Below, one piece after another: positions 31,856 to 39,713 of a stretch of 41,999 bases of DNA. Below the pieces are notes generated by a model, which was given only the letters and a program-made list of their open reading frames with translations, was not told the DNA's origin and did no database searches. Source of the DNA: Desulfurococcales archaeon (GTDB taxonomy: Archaea; Thermoproteota; Thermoprotei_A; Sulfolobales; Acidilobaceae); NCBI GenBank assembly GCA_015521115.1, contig WAOT01000029.1:1-41999 (forward strand), read 5' to 3'. The stretch's first letter is position 1. Every line of letters starts with the position of its first letter. Position numbers and translations under genes: made by a program.

Positions 31856-33109
31856 ATGAGTGAAGACCTAGGAGACCTCATAGAAGCTCTGAGGAGGTTC
31901 GGGCTCGCGAGCGAGGTGGAGAAGGGGTCTATTATTGTTAAGAGGAGGGAAGTGATTATAGCGTCGGGTAGAAAGGGGGCAATACGCCTCAAGCTCAAAG
32001 GCAACACTATAATGCTGGAGGACGGGGGGCTGCTGAGGAGTAGGAAGTATGAAGTACCACGCGATGCTAGGGGGCTAGAGACTCTGGCACCTCTCATCTA
32101 CTATAGCTGGGTCGAGGCGAACAGGGGGCTGCAGTCGAAGCTCTCAGGCTACCTTGTGAGGGCCGCTAGGCGGGCTAGGGCGAAACGGGGGTGTGTGTCC
32201 CTCTTCGAGAGGCTTGGCCTAGAGTATCACGAGGGGGACTGCACGAGGCTGGCCTCTCTCCTCGCGTATGGCATCTACAAGTATAGGGTTCTGGCCGGTA
32301 TTTCGATTGATAGCGTTAACTTGGACGGCGTCTACTTCCCCCCTAAGGCCGATGAGGAGGTCTATAGCCTATTATCCTCGTACCTAAGCCTCCTAAGGAC
32401 GTTCGCGGATGAGCTGGAGAACGTTGATGAGGTGGTCTCAGCGGGTAACAGCCTCTTCGAGAGATACGGTTACATGCCAGACGCTCTAAAGATAGACTTA
32501 GACCTCTCCTCCTACCTTGACAGGCTCACATACGGCTGGCGAGTCTACCTTGTAGCTCTCTCGGCTTTAAGCAAGGGGGTGCGCCTGTCGAGGCCCCCCC
32601 ATAGTGTGGCGTTGACCGAGGCAGCACTCATGGGCGAGACCCTCTGGGCTAGGACGGGTAACGGTACGGTCGCAGTGGAGCCTAATACTCCAGTGAGCTC
32701 GGGGCTCGCCCTCGTCCACTATAACCAGACGGGCTCAAAGCTGTCAATAATCCCCAGGGGCTCAGGGAATAGGGGGCTGAAGTGTGTAACGAGGGGTTCT
32801 CCCTCCTGCCGTGACACGAGCATAGTAGTAGACCCGGGTTACGACGCCCTCGAGAGCGCACTAACAGCGGCTAAGACGGGGGAGGCAGGCGTAGAGATCG
32901 TGTACTACTCTGAGAGGCCTCTAGTGATAGTCATCAGCAGGTGTTTGGAGAGGCTTTCGATCGGGAGCATAGGAATGGGGGGTAGGATATCGATGGTGGA
33001 CTCCCTCTTCCCCGAAAAACTTGTTAGCTGGAAGAAAGGCGTCCCGAGGCCGGATGCCAGGCCGGGGGATCTAGGGCTTTATAGTAAGGCCTTGGGGGTC
33101 ATTGGCTAG
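31856..33109 (+). CDS. Hypothetical protein (417 aa), crenarchaeal type
   Basis: I do not recognise this family. The protein is soluble-looking. It starts with a short helix-plus-beta-meander domain (LGDLIEALRRFG, then EKGSIIVKRREVIIASGRKG; about 1-85), followed by a helical region with two Cys (CVSLFERLGLEYHEGDC), a central helical stretch (about 165-240) and a beta-rich C-terminus (IEIVYYSERPLVIVISR). No signal peptide, membrane segment or clear catalytic motif is visible. It is divergent from dphB and overlaps the acyl-CoA dehydrogenase gene by 11 nt at the 3-prime end. Codon use matches the neighbours. Confidence 0.68.
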   Translation: MSEDLGDLIEALRRFGLASEVEKGSIIVKRREVIIASGRKGAIRLKLKGNTIMLEDGGLLRSRKYEVPRDARGLETLAPLIYYSWVEANRGLQSKLSGYLVRAARRARAKRGCVSLFERLGLEYHEGDCTRLASLLAYGIYKYRVLAGISIDSVNLDGVYFPPKADEEVYSLLSSYLSLLRTFADELENVDEVVSAGNSLFERYGYMPDALKIDLDLSSYLDRLTYGWRVYLVALSALSKGVRLSRPPHSVALTEAALMGETLWARTGNGTVAVEPNTPVSSGLALVHYNQTGSKLSIIPRGSGNRGLKCVTRGSPSCRDTSIVVDPGYDALESALTAAKTGEAGVEIVYYSERPLVIVISRCLERLSIGSIGMGGRISMVDSLFPEKLVSWKKGVPRPDARPGDLGLYSKALGVIG

Positions 33110-34262
33110 GCCATACTGCTTTTACCTTTCCTAGTAGGCTCTTCACTATAACCATTCTCTGAACCTCGTTCGTCCCGTCTCCTATCTCGATCATCTTGAT
33201 GTCCCTGTAGAGCCTCTCCACAACGCTCTCCTTGCTGTAGCCTATCCCTCCAAGTACCTGCATGGCCAGCCTAACCGCCTCCACCCCACTTGTGGCGGCG
33301 TGTAGTTTTGCAAGGCTACTCCAATATGGTAGGTCAGGGCTCCTCTCGTCAGCCTTCTCCGCGGCCTTATAGATCATGAGCCGGGATGTCTCGACGAGCC
33401 TCGCGATCTCCGCAACCATATGCTGCACCATCTGGTGCTCAATGATAGGCTTGCCCATACTCTCCCTCTGCTGGGCGTAGCTTAGTGCCTCCTCTAGTGC
33501 GGCCTGCATTATCCCCAGCCCGGTGGCCGCGGTGGCGATCCTACCCTCGTTCAAGGCCATCATGACCTTCTTGAACCCAGAATTCTCCTCGCCAATGAGG
33601 TTCTCCGCCGGCACACGGCAGTCGTTGAACTTAACGATGCTAGTACCACTCCCCCTATAGCCCATCATTTCCAGCTTGTTGACCTCAACGCATGGCTTCT
33701 TATCGACGATGAACAGGCTCACGCCCCTATGCCTGTCCTCAACCCTTCCAGTCCTCGCGGCTACAAGGAAGAAGCTGGCGTAGGGGGCGTTTGTGATAAA
33801 CACCTTCTCCCCGGTGATAATGTACTCGTCCCCGTCCCTAACGGCCCTAGTCCTAACAGCAGCGGCATCAGTCCCACAGCAGGGCTCTGTTAGGGCGAAA
33901 GCACCGATCTCCCCCTTAGCGAGCCTACTGAGATACTCCTCCTTCTGCTCCTCACTCCCATATAATGCGATAGGGAATGCAACCATGTCCCCGCTCACGG
34001 TAGCCATTATACCGACAGCACTACTTACGCGGGACAGCTCCTCCACGACAACAACACTCTCCAACAAGCTAAGCCCCGGCCCACCATACTCCTCCGGGAC
34101 GCGGAGGGCAAAGTAGCCCATCTCAGCAACACTCCTTATGATATCATCGGGCACAATATTCTCCCTATCAATCCGGGCCGCCACAGGCCTAAGATACTTC
34201 TCGGAGAACTCACGCACACTACTTCTCACAAGCTCGATATCCACACCCGACAACGCGACCAC
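33099..34262 (-). CDS. Acyl-CoA dehydrogenase
   Basis: This 387-residue flavoenzyme introduces a double bond into acyl-CoA. N-terminal helical domain, then the FAD/substrate blocks GAFALTEPCCGTDAAA and GEKVFITNAPYA, YRGSGTSIVKFNDCRVP, and the C-terminal IRYxKE-type VLGGIGYSKESVVERLYRD. The probable catalytic Glu is in KMIEIGDGTNEVQR, the position used by short/branched-chain members. The start is GTG 34262, with nearby TTG/GTG alternatives. Electron-transfer flavoprotein partners are not in the window. It may act after the acyl-CoA synthetase at 24 kb or in branched-chain amino-acid breakdown (inference). Confidence 0.93.
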   Translation of the reverse strand: MVALSGVDIELVRSSVREFSEKYLRPVAARIDRENIVPDDIIRSVAEMGYFALRVPEEYGGPGLSLLESVVVVEELSRVSSAVGIMATVSGDMVAFPIALYGSEEQKEEYLSRLAKGEIGAFALTEPCCGTDAAAVRTRAVRDGDEYIITGEKVFITNAPYASFFLVAARTGRVEDRHRGVSLFIVDKKPCVEVNKLEMMGYRGSGTSIVKFNDCRVPAENLIGEENSGFKKVMMALNEGRIATAATGLGIMQAALEEALSYAQQRESMGKPIIEHQMVQHMVAEIARLVETSRLMIYKAAEKADERSPDLPYWSSLAKLHAATSGVEAVRLAMQVLGGIGYSKESVVERLYRDIKMIEIGDGTNEVQRMVIVKSLLGKVKAVWPSQ

Positions 34263-34374
34263 CCTCTATCCAGGGTTTAATAGGAAGCTCGTGTCAATGA
34301 CTAAAAGTCTAAGATTACGACGGACATATAAATGGAAAACCCGGTGATAATGGGGGCTACTACATGTATCCTTG

Positions 34375-35400
34375 TCAACCAATGTCGAATATTTCATTTA
34401 TGTATATTTTTGGTTTATTATCATAACATTTAATTCTTATCTCCAGTAGACTATATAGATCCGGCCGGAGGTCGTAGTGGTCAGCTATCTGCCTGACCGT
34501 ATCCGGGATATTCAAGCCTCTTTCTACCTTAAGAGAGACAATTATAGGATAAATCCTGTTTTTAGCTAATTTAAACGCTTTTCTTAATGAATATACATAA
34601 TAAGAAACTTGGTCTACAGAGCTCCGCAGTTCCCTGTCTCTTTGAAGTGCCCTCTTAACCTCAATGACGGCGAACCAAGTCGGTTTAGAGCTGTACACTG
34701 CTATGTCAAGGTATCTTCGGCTATAAACGTAGACGCCCGTGGCTATCAGGGAAGTGTTCGGAGCAGGTATTAGGCTGGAAGCGAAATCCGTGTCCCTAGC
34801 GATGGAGGCCTCAATAAGATACTCAGGAATAGATCTGAATAGCTTCTTCGTGTTTTCAAGACTTTCTAGACTGTTGCAGACATATTTGTCCAGTGCAATG
34901 TCCCCTTCCCGTGTTGGAGTCCATCGACTAGTAGTGTTAACATTGTACAGTTTTAGGAGATTGTCTAATGATATGAAAGTCGCCGAATCCATGAACCCTT
35001 CGAAAAAGTTCTGCGCTTCCTCATAAATCACAGTATGGATCCAATAGGTTATTAGCGTCATTGGGTCTCTTAGGCTAAGCCTCCCTCTCTCAACGATAAG
35101 GTCTGTTAGCCTCCTTCCTTCAACAACACCTATCTTTATGCTTGACGGTTTCAAGCCTATTACGAAGTTCCACTTAGTATTGGGCCAGAGGGTGTCACTA
35201 GTATGGAAAGGCCCCGTCCGTACAATGAATGGGCCCATTAGGCGTCTATTTTCCATGTCGAATAGGAGGGCAAAATCCCCTTTACGTGCTGAGAGCAGGC
35301 CCCTCTGTTCGGGCCTACTTATATCGGCTCCATACGCCATATTTTCGAGAACTATCTTGAGATTTTCCTTTTTGGTCGACAAAATAAAAAGCTTGTTCAA
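34375..35400 (-). CDS. Putative PD-(D/E)XK nuclease with PUA-like (DCD/EVE-type) N-terminal domain
   Basis: This 341-residue protein is AT-rich compared with its neighbours. The N-terminal 100 residues resemble DCD/EVE-type PUA-fold modules (FILSTKKENLKIVLENMAYG, RKGDFALLFDMENRRLMGPF, then WPNTKWNFVIGLKP). A helical linker follows (about 110-200). The C-terminal region has a nuclease signature: E197, D232 in RRYLDIAVY, E247-x-K249 in WFAVIEVKRAL and Q264-x3-Y268 in SVDQVSYYVYSL, in the order seen in NucS/RecB-like PD-(D/E)XK enzymes. TTG start with GGTGGAG 6 nt upstream. It lies 40 nt behind truD. A modification-dependent restriction or repair nuclease is inference; it could instead act on RNA. 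Confidence 0.68.
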   Translation of the reverse strand: MNKLFILSTKKENLKIVLENMAYGADISRPEQRGLLSARKGDFALLFDMENRRLMGPFIVRTGPFHTSDTLWPNTKWNFVIGLKPSSIKIGVVEGRRLTDLIVERGRLSLRDPMTLITYWIHTVIYEEAQNFFEGFMDSATFISLDNLLKLYNVNTTSRWTPTREGDIALDKYVCNSLESLENTKKLFRSIPEYLIEASIARDTDFASSLIPAPNTSLIATGVYVYSRRYLDIAVYSSKPTWFAVIEVKRALQRDRELRSSVDQVSYYVYSLRKAFKLAKNRIYPIIVSLKVERGLNIPDTVRQIADHYDLRPDLYSLLEIRIKCYDNKPKIYINEIFDIG

Positions 35401-35440
35401 AGCTTACTCCACCATTTACTATACCGCCTGGGAGAGACCC

Positions 35441-36544
35441 CTAATTTCTCTTTCTTCGGGTTAACATCCGGGCTGCTAGGAGCCGGGTGCACTCGCTGAC
35501 CCAGTCTAGAGCGTATTTCTCTCTCAGCATTACTGTGGCGTATGAGCCCCGTGGTAGTGTGAAGGTGTGGACATGTGCCCCCTGGGGCTCTACGACCTTA
35601 ATTGTGTGCGTGCATGGCTCCGCAGTAGCTAAGCGGGGTGAAGGCTTGAGCCCCCTTAAGGTCTCCCACTCGAGCTCCTCCCGCTCGAGGTGGTACTCGA
35701 CAGTCTCCCTCCACCACTTCGGCTCCCCCATCCTCCGGGATGGGAGCGGGAGTAGGGGGTGTTTCCTCGTCTCAGAATGCTTCGGGCATACTGGTCTTGC
35801 CCTCTCCTTCACCCGCTCTAGGAGGTTCTCCCTTATTGCAGTAGAGAGGGCCTTATTCCAGATGTAGGCTTGGAGCGCCTGTAGGGCCAGTCTCTCCACC
35901 ATACTATTTAGGGCGTCTCTTCTTTTCCGCGGAGGTTCTAGGGGGTATCTCGAGGCTAGCTCTTCTCGGAGGCCTTCGTCGTCGTGCTTCGCAAGATATA
36001 AGCCTATTATGTGCGTATTAGGCCTGCAGACCCCAAACCTCTGGGGGCCGTAGTAGTTTGGGAACGTCCACCCCGGCCGTGGGGGATCCGTGGGGGACTG
36101 GGGTAGGAGTGTTATGTTGAAGGAGTTCCAGCCGTGTAGTCCTTTGACCGGCTGGCCTACTCCATCTGCTATTAGCCACGCCTCGACAGTCCAGCCTCTC
36201 CCCGACAGGATGATGTGCCTGGGCTTCTGCTCCGGCCTTAGGAGGGCTATTGACTGGTACGCGATCGCCTGGCTGTCCTTTAACCCGTAATATGAGTACT
36301 TCTTCGCCCCCAGCCCCCATGCCAGTATTCTTGCCGCCTTCTCGGTGGGGATGTCCTTCTTTCTAATGTAGTAGAGAGTCCATCCACCGCTCCAAGTGAG
36401 GGGGCGTGGCTCCGCCACTAAGAACCCGTTGGGTCTAGGGATGACGGCCTTGGGCCTCCCACCGGGTTCTAGCCATTCGAGGGTGCCCCACAGTTCTTCG
36501 AGGATATCGTTCACCCTCCACCTAAGACTCCAGGGGCGCTCCAT
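35441..36544 (-). CDS. truD: TruD-family tRNA pseudouridine synthase
   Basis: This enzyme makes pseudouridine in tRNA (position 13 in the family). It has 367 residues. The catalytic Asp is D90 in YYGLKDSQAIAYQ; the second TruD block is FPNYYGPQRFG, and the N-terminal FLVAEPRP corresponds to the FxVxE region. The protein is somewhat short for archaeal TruD, with a compact insertion domain in the middle (about 190-320). ATG at 36544 lies 18 nt after pth2, so the two RNA-related genes form an operon, with the nuclease gene behind. Confidence 0.88.
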   Translation of the reverse strand: MERPWSLRWRVNDILEELWGTLEWLEPGGRPKAVIPRPNGFLVAEPRPLTWSGGWTLYYIRKKDIPTEKAARILAWGLGAKKYSYYGLKDSQAIAYQSIALLRPEQKPRHIILSGRGWTVEAWLIADGVGQPVKGLHGWNSFNITLLPQSPTDPPRPGWTFPNYYGPQRFGVCRPNTHIIGLYLAKHDDEGLREELASRYPLEPPRKRRDALNSMVERLALQALQAYIWNKALSTAIRENLLERVKERARPVCPKHSETRKHPLLPLPSRRMGEPKWWRETVEYHLEREELEWETLRGLKPSPRLATAEPCTHTIKVVEPQGAHVHTFTLPRGSYATVMLREKYALDWVSECTRLLAARMLTRRKRN

Positions 36545-36562
36545 CTCTTTGCCCTCACAGGT

Positions 36563-36937
36563 CTAGTAGAGTTTGAGGTGGCCTGTTATCCTGTCTACCC
36601 TATCCGATGGGGCTGGGCCTACCGCCACGGCAGTCCTCGTCCCGGGTGGTAGCTGGGTGTGTCCCGCATCTGCGACGATACTAGCCGGTAGCCCCTCTTC
36701 CAGTGCTCTCCTCAGGATCTCGAGGAGTTCCTTCTCACTATCCACGCGCAGGACAACCTTCTTCTGCCCCTGTATCCTCCACTCGTCAAGCCAGGCCTTC
36801 CACCTCGGGTGCCCCCCGTATATGATCTTGAAGACTGCCTCGCAACTCGCGTGTGCTGCCTGTGCTGCCGCCTTGCCCCTCCCCATTTTGAGGTCTCTAC
36901 GTATCACTATTGCCTGCTTGACTTCCCCGCCCACCAC
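36563..36937 (-). CDS. pth2: Peptidyl-tRNA hydrolase, archaeal Pth2 type
   Basis: This enzyme releases peptides from stalled peptidyl-tRNA. Pth2 landmarks are KQAIVIRRDLKMGRGKAAAQ, AHASCEAV, KVVLRVDSEKELLE, SIVADAGHTQLPPGTRTAVA and GPAPSDRVDRITGHLKLY. I chose the GTG at 36937 (124 residues), because GGAGGGG lies about 8 nt upstream and Pth2 proteins begin just before VKQAIV. An upstream GTG at 36988 gives 141 residues, with an extension that does not look like the family. It is first in a pth2-truD operon. Confidence 0.92.
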   Translation of the reverse strand: MVGGEVKQAIVIRRDLKMGRGKAAAQAAHASCEAVFKIIYGGHPRWKAWLDEWRIQGQKKVVLRVDSEKELLEILRRALEEGLPASIVADAGHTQLPPGTRTAVAVGPAPSDRVDRITGHLKLY

Positions 36938-37035
36938 TACTCCCGCCCCTCCAGGGTAACTTACACGGTAATGGTTGATGTGGGCCACGCTTTTTTCCCT
37001 GCCTTTGCGTCCTCCTATAGTTGAAGGACTCGCAT

Positions 37036-37875
37036 ATGGGGGTGGACGTGGTGTTCCCCATTGTCAGGCCTGAGGGCGTGAGCGCTCACGTGGGAATTAT
37101 CGGGGGCTCCGGCCTATATGACCCAGGTATTGTTGAGGAGCCAGTTGAGGTTAGGGTCTACACGCCCTACGGGGAGCCGAGCGACTTCATCGTTGTCGGG
37201 AAGGTTAAGGGTGTACCGGTAGCCTTCCTCCCCCGTCACGGGAGGGGCCATAGGATACCCCCGCACATGATAAACTACCGGGCTAACATTTGGGCTCTTA
37301 AGACGCTGGGGGTGAAGTGGGTTGTCAGCGTCTCAGCAGTAGGCTCGCTCCGCTGGGATTATAGGCCTGGGGACTTCGTGGTGCCGGATCAGTTCATAGA
37401 CATGACTAAGGGGAGGAAGTACACGTTCTTCGACGGCCCGATAACCGCGCATGTAAGCATGGCAGATCCCTTCTGTGACGACCTCCGCGAGAAGATCATT
37501 GACACTGTGAAAGGCCTCGGATACCCGGTTCACGGGAAGGGTACATACGTCTGCATAGAGGGGCCCAGGTTCAGCACTAGGGCGGAGAGCAGAGTGTGGA
37601 AGGAGGTTTTCAAGGCCGACATCATAGGGATGACACTAGTGCCTGAAGTGAACCTCGCGTGCGAGGCCCAGCTCTGCTATGCGACCCTAGCAATGGTAAC
37701 AGACTACGACGTCTGGGCCGAGCACCCAGTCACTGCAGAGGAGGTGGAGAAGATAATGAAGCAGAACACTGAGAGGGCCAGGAAGGTATTATACGAGCTC
37801 ATACCAAAACTAGCGGGTGAACCGGATGAGAAGAAGTGCAGCTGCTGCAAGAGCCTCAGCTACGCTATCGTATAG
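37036..37875 (+). CDS. mtnP: S-methyl-5'-thioadenosine phosphorylase with CxC tail
   Basis: This enzyme cleaves methylthioadenosine, a by-product of polyamine synthesis, to adenine and methylthioribose-1-phosphate. Family blocks are [63 protein letters not shown] and [19 protein letters not shown]. The C-terminus carries a Cys cluster (CSCC), like the CxC disulfide motif that stabilises hyperthermophile MTA phosphorylases. I chose ATG 37036, with AAGGA 7 nt upstream; TTG 37021 is the alternative. The end overlaps the next gene by about 50 nt in another frame. It fits with the SpeH-family decarboxylase gene 1.4 kb downstream. Confidence 0.93.
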   Translation: MGVDVVFPIVRPEGVSAHVGIIGGSGLYDPGIVEEPVEVRVYTPYGEPSDFIVVGKVKGVPVAFLPRHGRGHRIPPHMINYRANIWALKTLGVKWVVSVSAVGSLRWDYRPGDFVVPDQFIDMTKGRKYTFFDGPITAHVSMADPFCDDLREKIIDTVKGLGYPVHGKGTYVCIEGPRFSTRAESRVWKEVFKADIIGMTLVPEVNLACEAQLCYATLAMVTDYDVWAEHPVTAEEVEKIMKQNTERARKVLYELIPKLAGEPDEKKCSCCKSLSYAIV

Positions 37876-38698
37876 CGAGGCCGAGAGGAGATACCACCAG
37901 GCAGTAAACACTGCCCGAGGCCTCCCGAGGGCCCGCCTCTCGGACGATACAGTAATTGTTTCAACATACGACGCCGTTCCCCCAGCTAGAATTCTCTATA
38001 CCAACTGCCTCCACGCGGGGCTGAGGTGCAGCCTCCTCGAGCCGAGCTATGCAAGTGTGAGCTTAATCCCCTACAGGGAGACCGGGAACATAGTCATATT
38101 CACAAGAAACCCTAGGAGCCTAAGGGTCGTCAACCTAGCTGAGGCCTCAAGCCTCTTAGGGCTGGAGGTAACAGTAGTCACACCACCACCCCACCCGGCC
38201 GTCCGGGAGAGGTTGGAGAGTGTTGGGGCGGAGATCATCGAGGTGGGGGAGCCTAGTCTCCTGGTCATGAGCATAGCGTCAACACTATGGACACCCAAAC
38301 TGATGGGAGCCAGGGAGGAGAGGGTGAGGGCTGAACTAGAGGATCTCCCAACAGCCCTACGGTGGGTTGAGGAGAGGGTAAGGGTGAAGCTCCCCTCTCT
38401 ACGAGAGGTAAACCCACGGCCTCCACTCTACACGCCAATAGCAGCGCCGGGGGCGTACTACCACTGTCTAGCCCTGCGCTGCGGTGCCCCTCTCCCAGTC
38501 GAGGCCGTGCTCTCCGTAGATCTCGAGCCCAGCGTCATATACCTGAATAGCGTGGAGTTACATGACTACCGAGACCTCCTGACAATCCCGAGGAAGGGTA
38601 TTGATAGGGGCCTTATAGTCGAGATAAACGCGGATCCAGTAACTTCGGGCTTATACTCTGTGCTGGCCGCAGTCCTAATCACTGGGAGGATAATATAG
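37826..38698 (+). CDS. SIS-domain-like protein overlapping mtnP
   Basis: This protein of about 290 residues has an alternating alpha/beta pattern. The stretch [20 protein letters not shown], then [14 protein letters not shown] and AEIIEVGEP, resembles a sugar-isomerase (SIS) phosphosugar-binding fold, but no decisive motif is present. C-terminal strands include [21 protein letters not shown]. The frame offers only ATG 37826 (GGGTGA about 5 nt upstream) or GTG 37817. No usable start occurs for a long way downstream, so the gene must overlap the last 50-59 nt of mtnP, where the bases encoding the mtnP Cys tail also encode [10 protein letters not shown]. The function is unknown. Confidence 0.62.
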   Translation: MRRSAAAARASATLSYSEAERRYHQAVNTARGLPRARLSDDTVIVSTYDAVPPARILYTNCLHAGLRCSLLEPSYASVSLIPYRETGNIVIFTRNPRSLRVVNLAEASSLLGLEVTVVTPPPHPAVRERLESVGAEIIEVGEPSLLVMSIASTLWTPKLMGAREERVRAELEDLPTALRWVEERVRVKLPSLREVNPRPPLYTPIAAPGAYYHCLALRCGAPLPVEAVLSVDLEPSVIYLNSVELHDYRDLLTIPRKGIDRGLIVEINADPVTSGLYSVLAAVLITGRII

Positions 38699-38712
38699 GG
38701 GGTCGATGGGAC

Positions 38713-39258
38713 ATGAAAGGGGAACACCACAGACACCACGGGGAACACATGCATGGTACTCTGAGGGTCGCACTGGTGGTAACTAGTGATAGGGTCAGTA
38801 AGGGCCTGGCTGAGGACAAGTTGACACCCCTAGTGCGCTCTGCCGTGGAGGAGGAGGGCCACGTCCTAATCTGGTCAACTATAGTCCCCAACAAGCCCCA
38901 CGATATAAGGAGAGCAGTCCTCGAGGCAGCATCATGGGCCAACATAGTGCTGGTAACAGGCGGGACGGGCCCTGGCCCAAGGGACTTGAGCGTGGAGACC
39001 GTGAGGGAGGTAGCGGAGAAGGAGCTCCCCGGTCTGGGCGAGTTGCATAGGCTAGAGAGCAGGGAGAGCGTCGGCCACGCCGCCTTCCTCTCCCGGACGA
39101 CAGCGTTTGTTGTCGGCGAGAGCCTGGTAATGGTCTCACCGGGCAGTCCTGATGCGGTCGAGAAGGCACTCAAAATACTGTTAGATATAGGCTCCCACGC
39201 TGTCGGGGCTGTTAGGGGAAGGTCTAGGTGGGATAAGGGTTCATGTGCTCCCAATTAG
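38713..39258 (+). CDS. moaB: Molybdopterin-biosynthesis MoaB/MogA-family protein
   Basis: This 181-residue protein belongs to the family that adenylylates molybdopterin before insertion of molybdenum or tungsten. The core starts LRVALVVTSDRVSKG, then LVTGGTGPGPRDLSVETV (the MoCF motif GGTG-x-x-x-RD) and LVMVSPGSPDAVEKAL. The N-terminal 15 residues are His-rich (KGEHHRHHGEHMHG), which is unusual and could bind metal. ATG follows GGGGGTCGATGGG and lies 14 nt after the SIS-like gene, so the two are probably co-transcribed. It would serve tungsten or molybdenum enzymes not visible here. Confidence 0.88.
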   Translation: MKGEHHRHHGEHMHGTLRVALVVTSDRVSKGLAEDKLTPLVRSAVEEEGHVLIWSTIVPNKPHDIRRAVLEAASWANIVLVTGGTGPGPRDLSVETVREVAEKELPGLGELHRLESRESVGHAAFLSRTTAFVVGESLVMVSPGSPDAVEKALKILLDIGSHAVGAVRGRSRWDKGSCAPN

Positions 39259-39322
39259 AAGAGTTTAAAACCCCCGGCTTAGACCCCCTCAACCGCAATA
39301 GTGGCCCCCGAGGTGAAACGCA

Positions 39323-39694
39323 ATGGCTGAGGAGTACATCGTTGGAAAGCACGTTTACGGGAACCTCTATGGGATAGACAGGAGGGCCGCAACCAATGAG
39401 GCCTACCTGAGGGAGCTAATAGTAAAGGCAGTGGAGGCAGCGGGGGCCACACTCTTAGACCTGAGGAGCTGGATAGTCCCCGGGAAGAAGGGGGGCGTGA
39501 GCGTAGTAGCCATAGTCTTAGAGAGCCACATCGCCGTACACACGTGGCCAGAGTACGGTTATGCAACGGTAGACGTATACACATGCGGAGAAAACACCGA
39601 CCCATGGAAGGCCTGGGAGGTAATCCTAGAGGGGTTGAAACCTAGGAAGTACACAGTCCACTACAGCGATAGGAGCCAGCTGCCGCCCGACTAG
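39323..39694 (+). CDS. speH: SpeH-family pyruvoyl decarboxylase proenzyme (arginine or S-adenosylmethionine decarboxylase)
   Basis: This 123-residue self-cleaving proenzyme would split between E67 and S68 in VLESHIAVHTWPEYGYA, with S68 becoming the pyruvoyl group. H73 and C88 match the catalytic His and Cys of the AdoMet decarboxylase family. In Crenarchaeota this family includes both AdoMet decarboxylase and an arginine decarboxylase derived from it. The N-terminal GKHVYGNLYGID, KKGGVSVVAIV and C-terminal HYSDRS look to me closer to the arginine decarboxylase branch, from memory of family patterns. Either way it feeds polyamine synthesis, and nearby mtnP recycles the methylthioadenosine formed. 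Confidence 0.88.
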   Translation: MAEEYIVGKHVYGNLYGIDRRAATNEAYLRELIVKAVEAAGATLLDLRSWIVPGKKGGVSVVAIVLESHIAVHTWPEYGYATVDVYTCGENTDPWKAWEVILEGLKPRKYTVHYSDRSQLPPD

Positions 39695-39713
39695 CCGGTA
39701 CACGGGGTGGCCT

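Noticed and set aside
38679-39254. Open frame of 191 codons antisense to the MoaB-like gene
   Set aside because: Shadow frame with low-complexity Ser/Thr/Leu composition.
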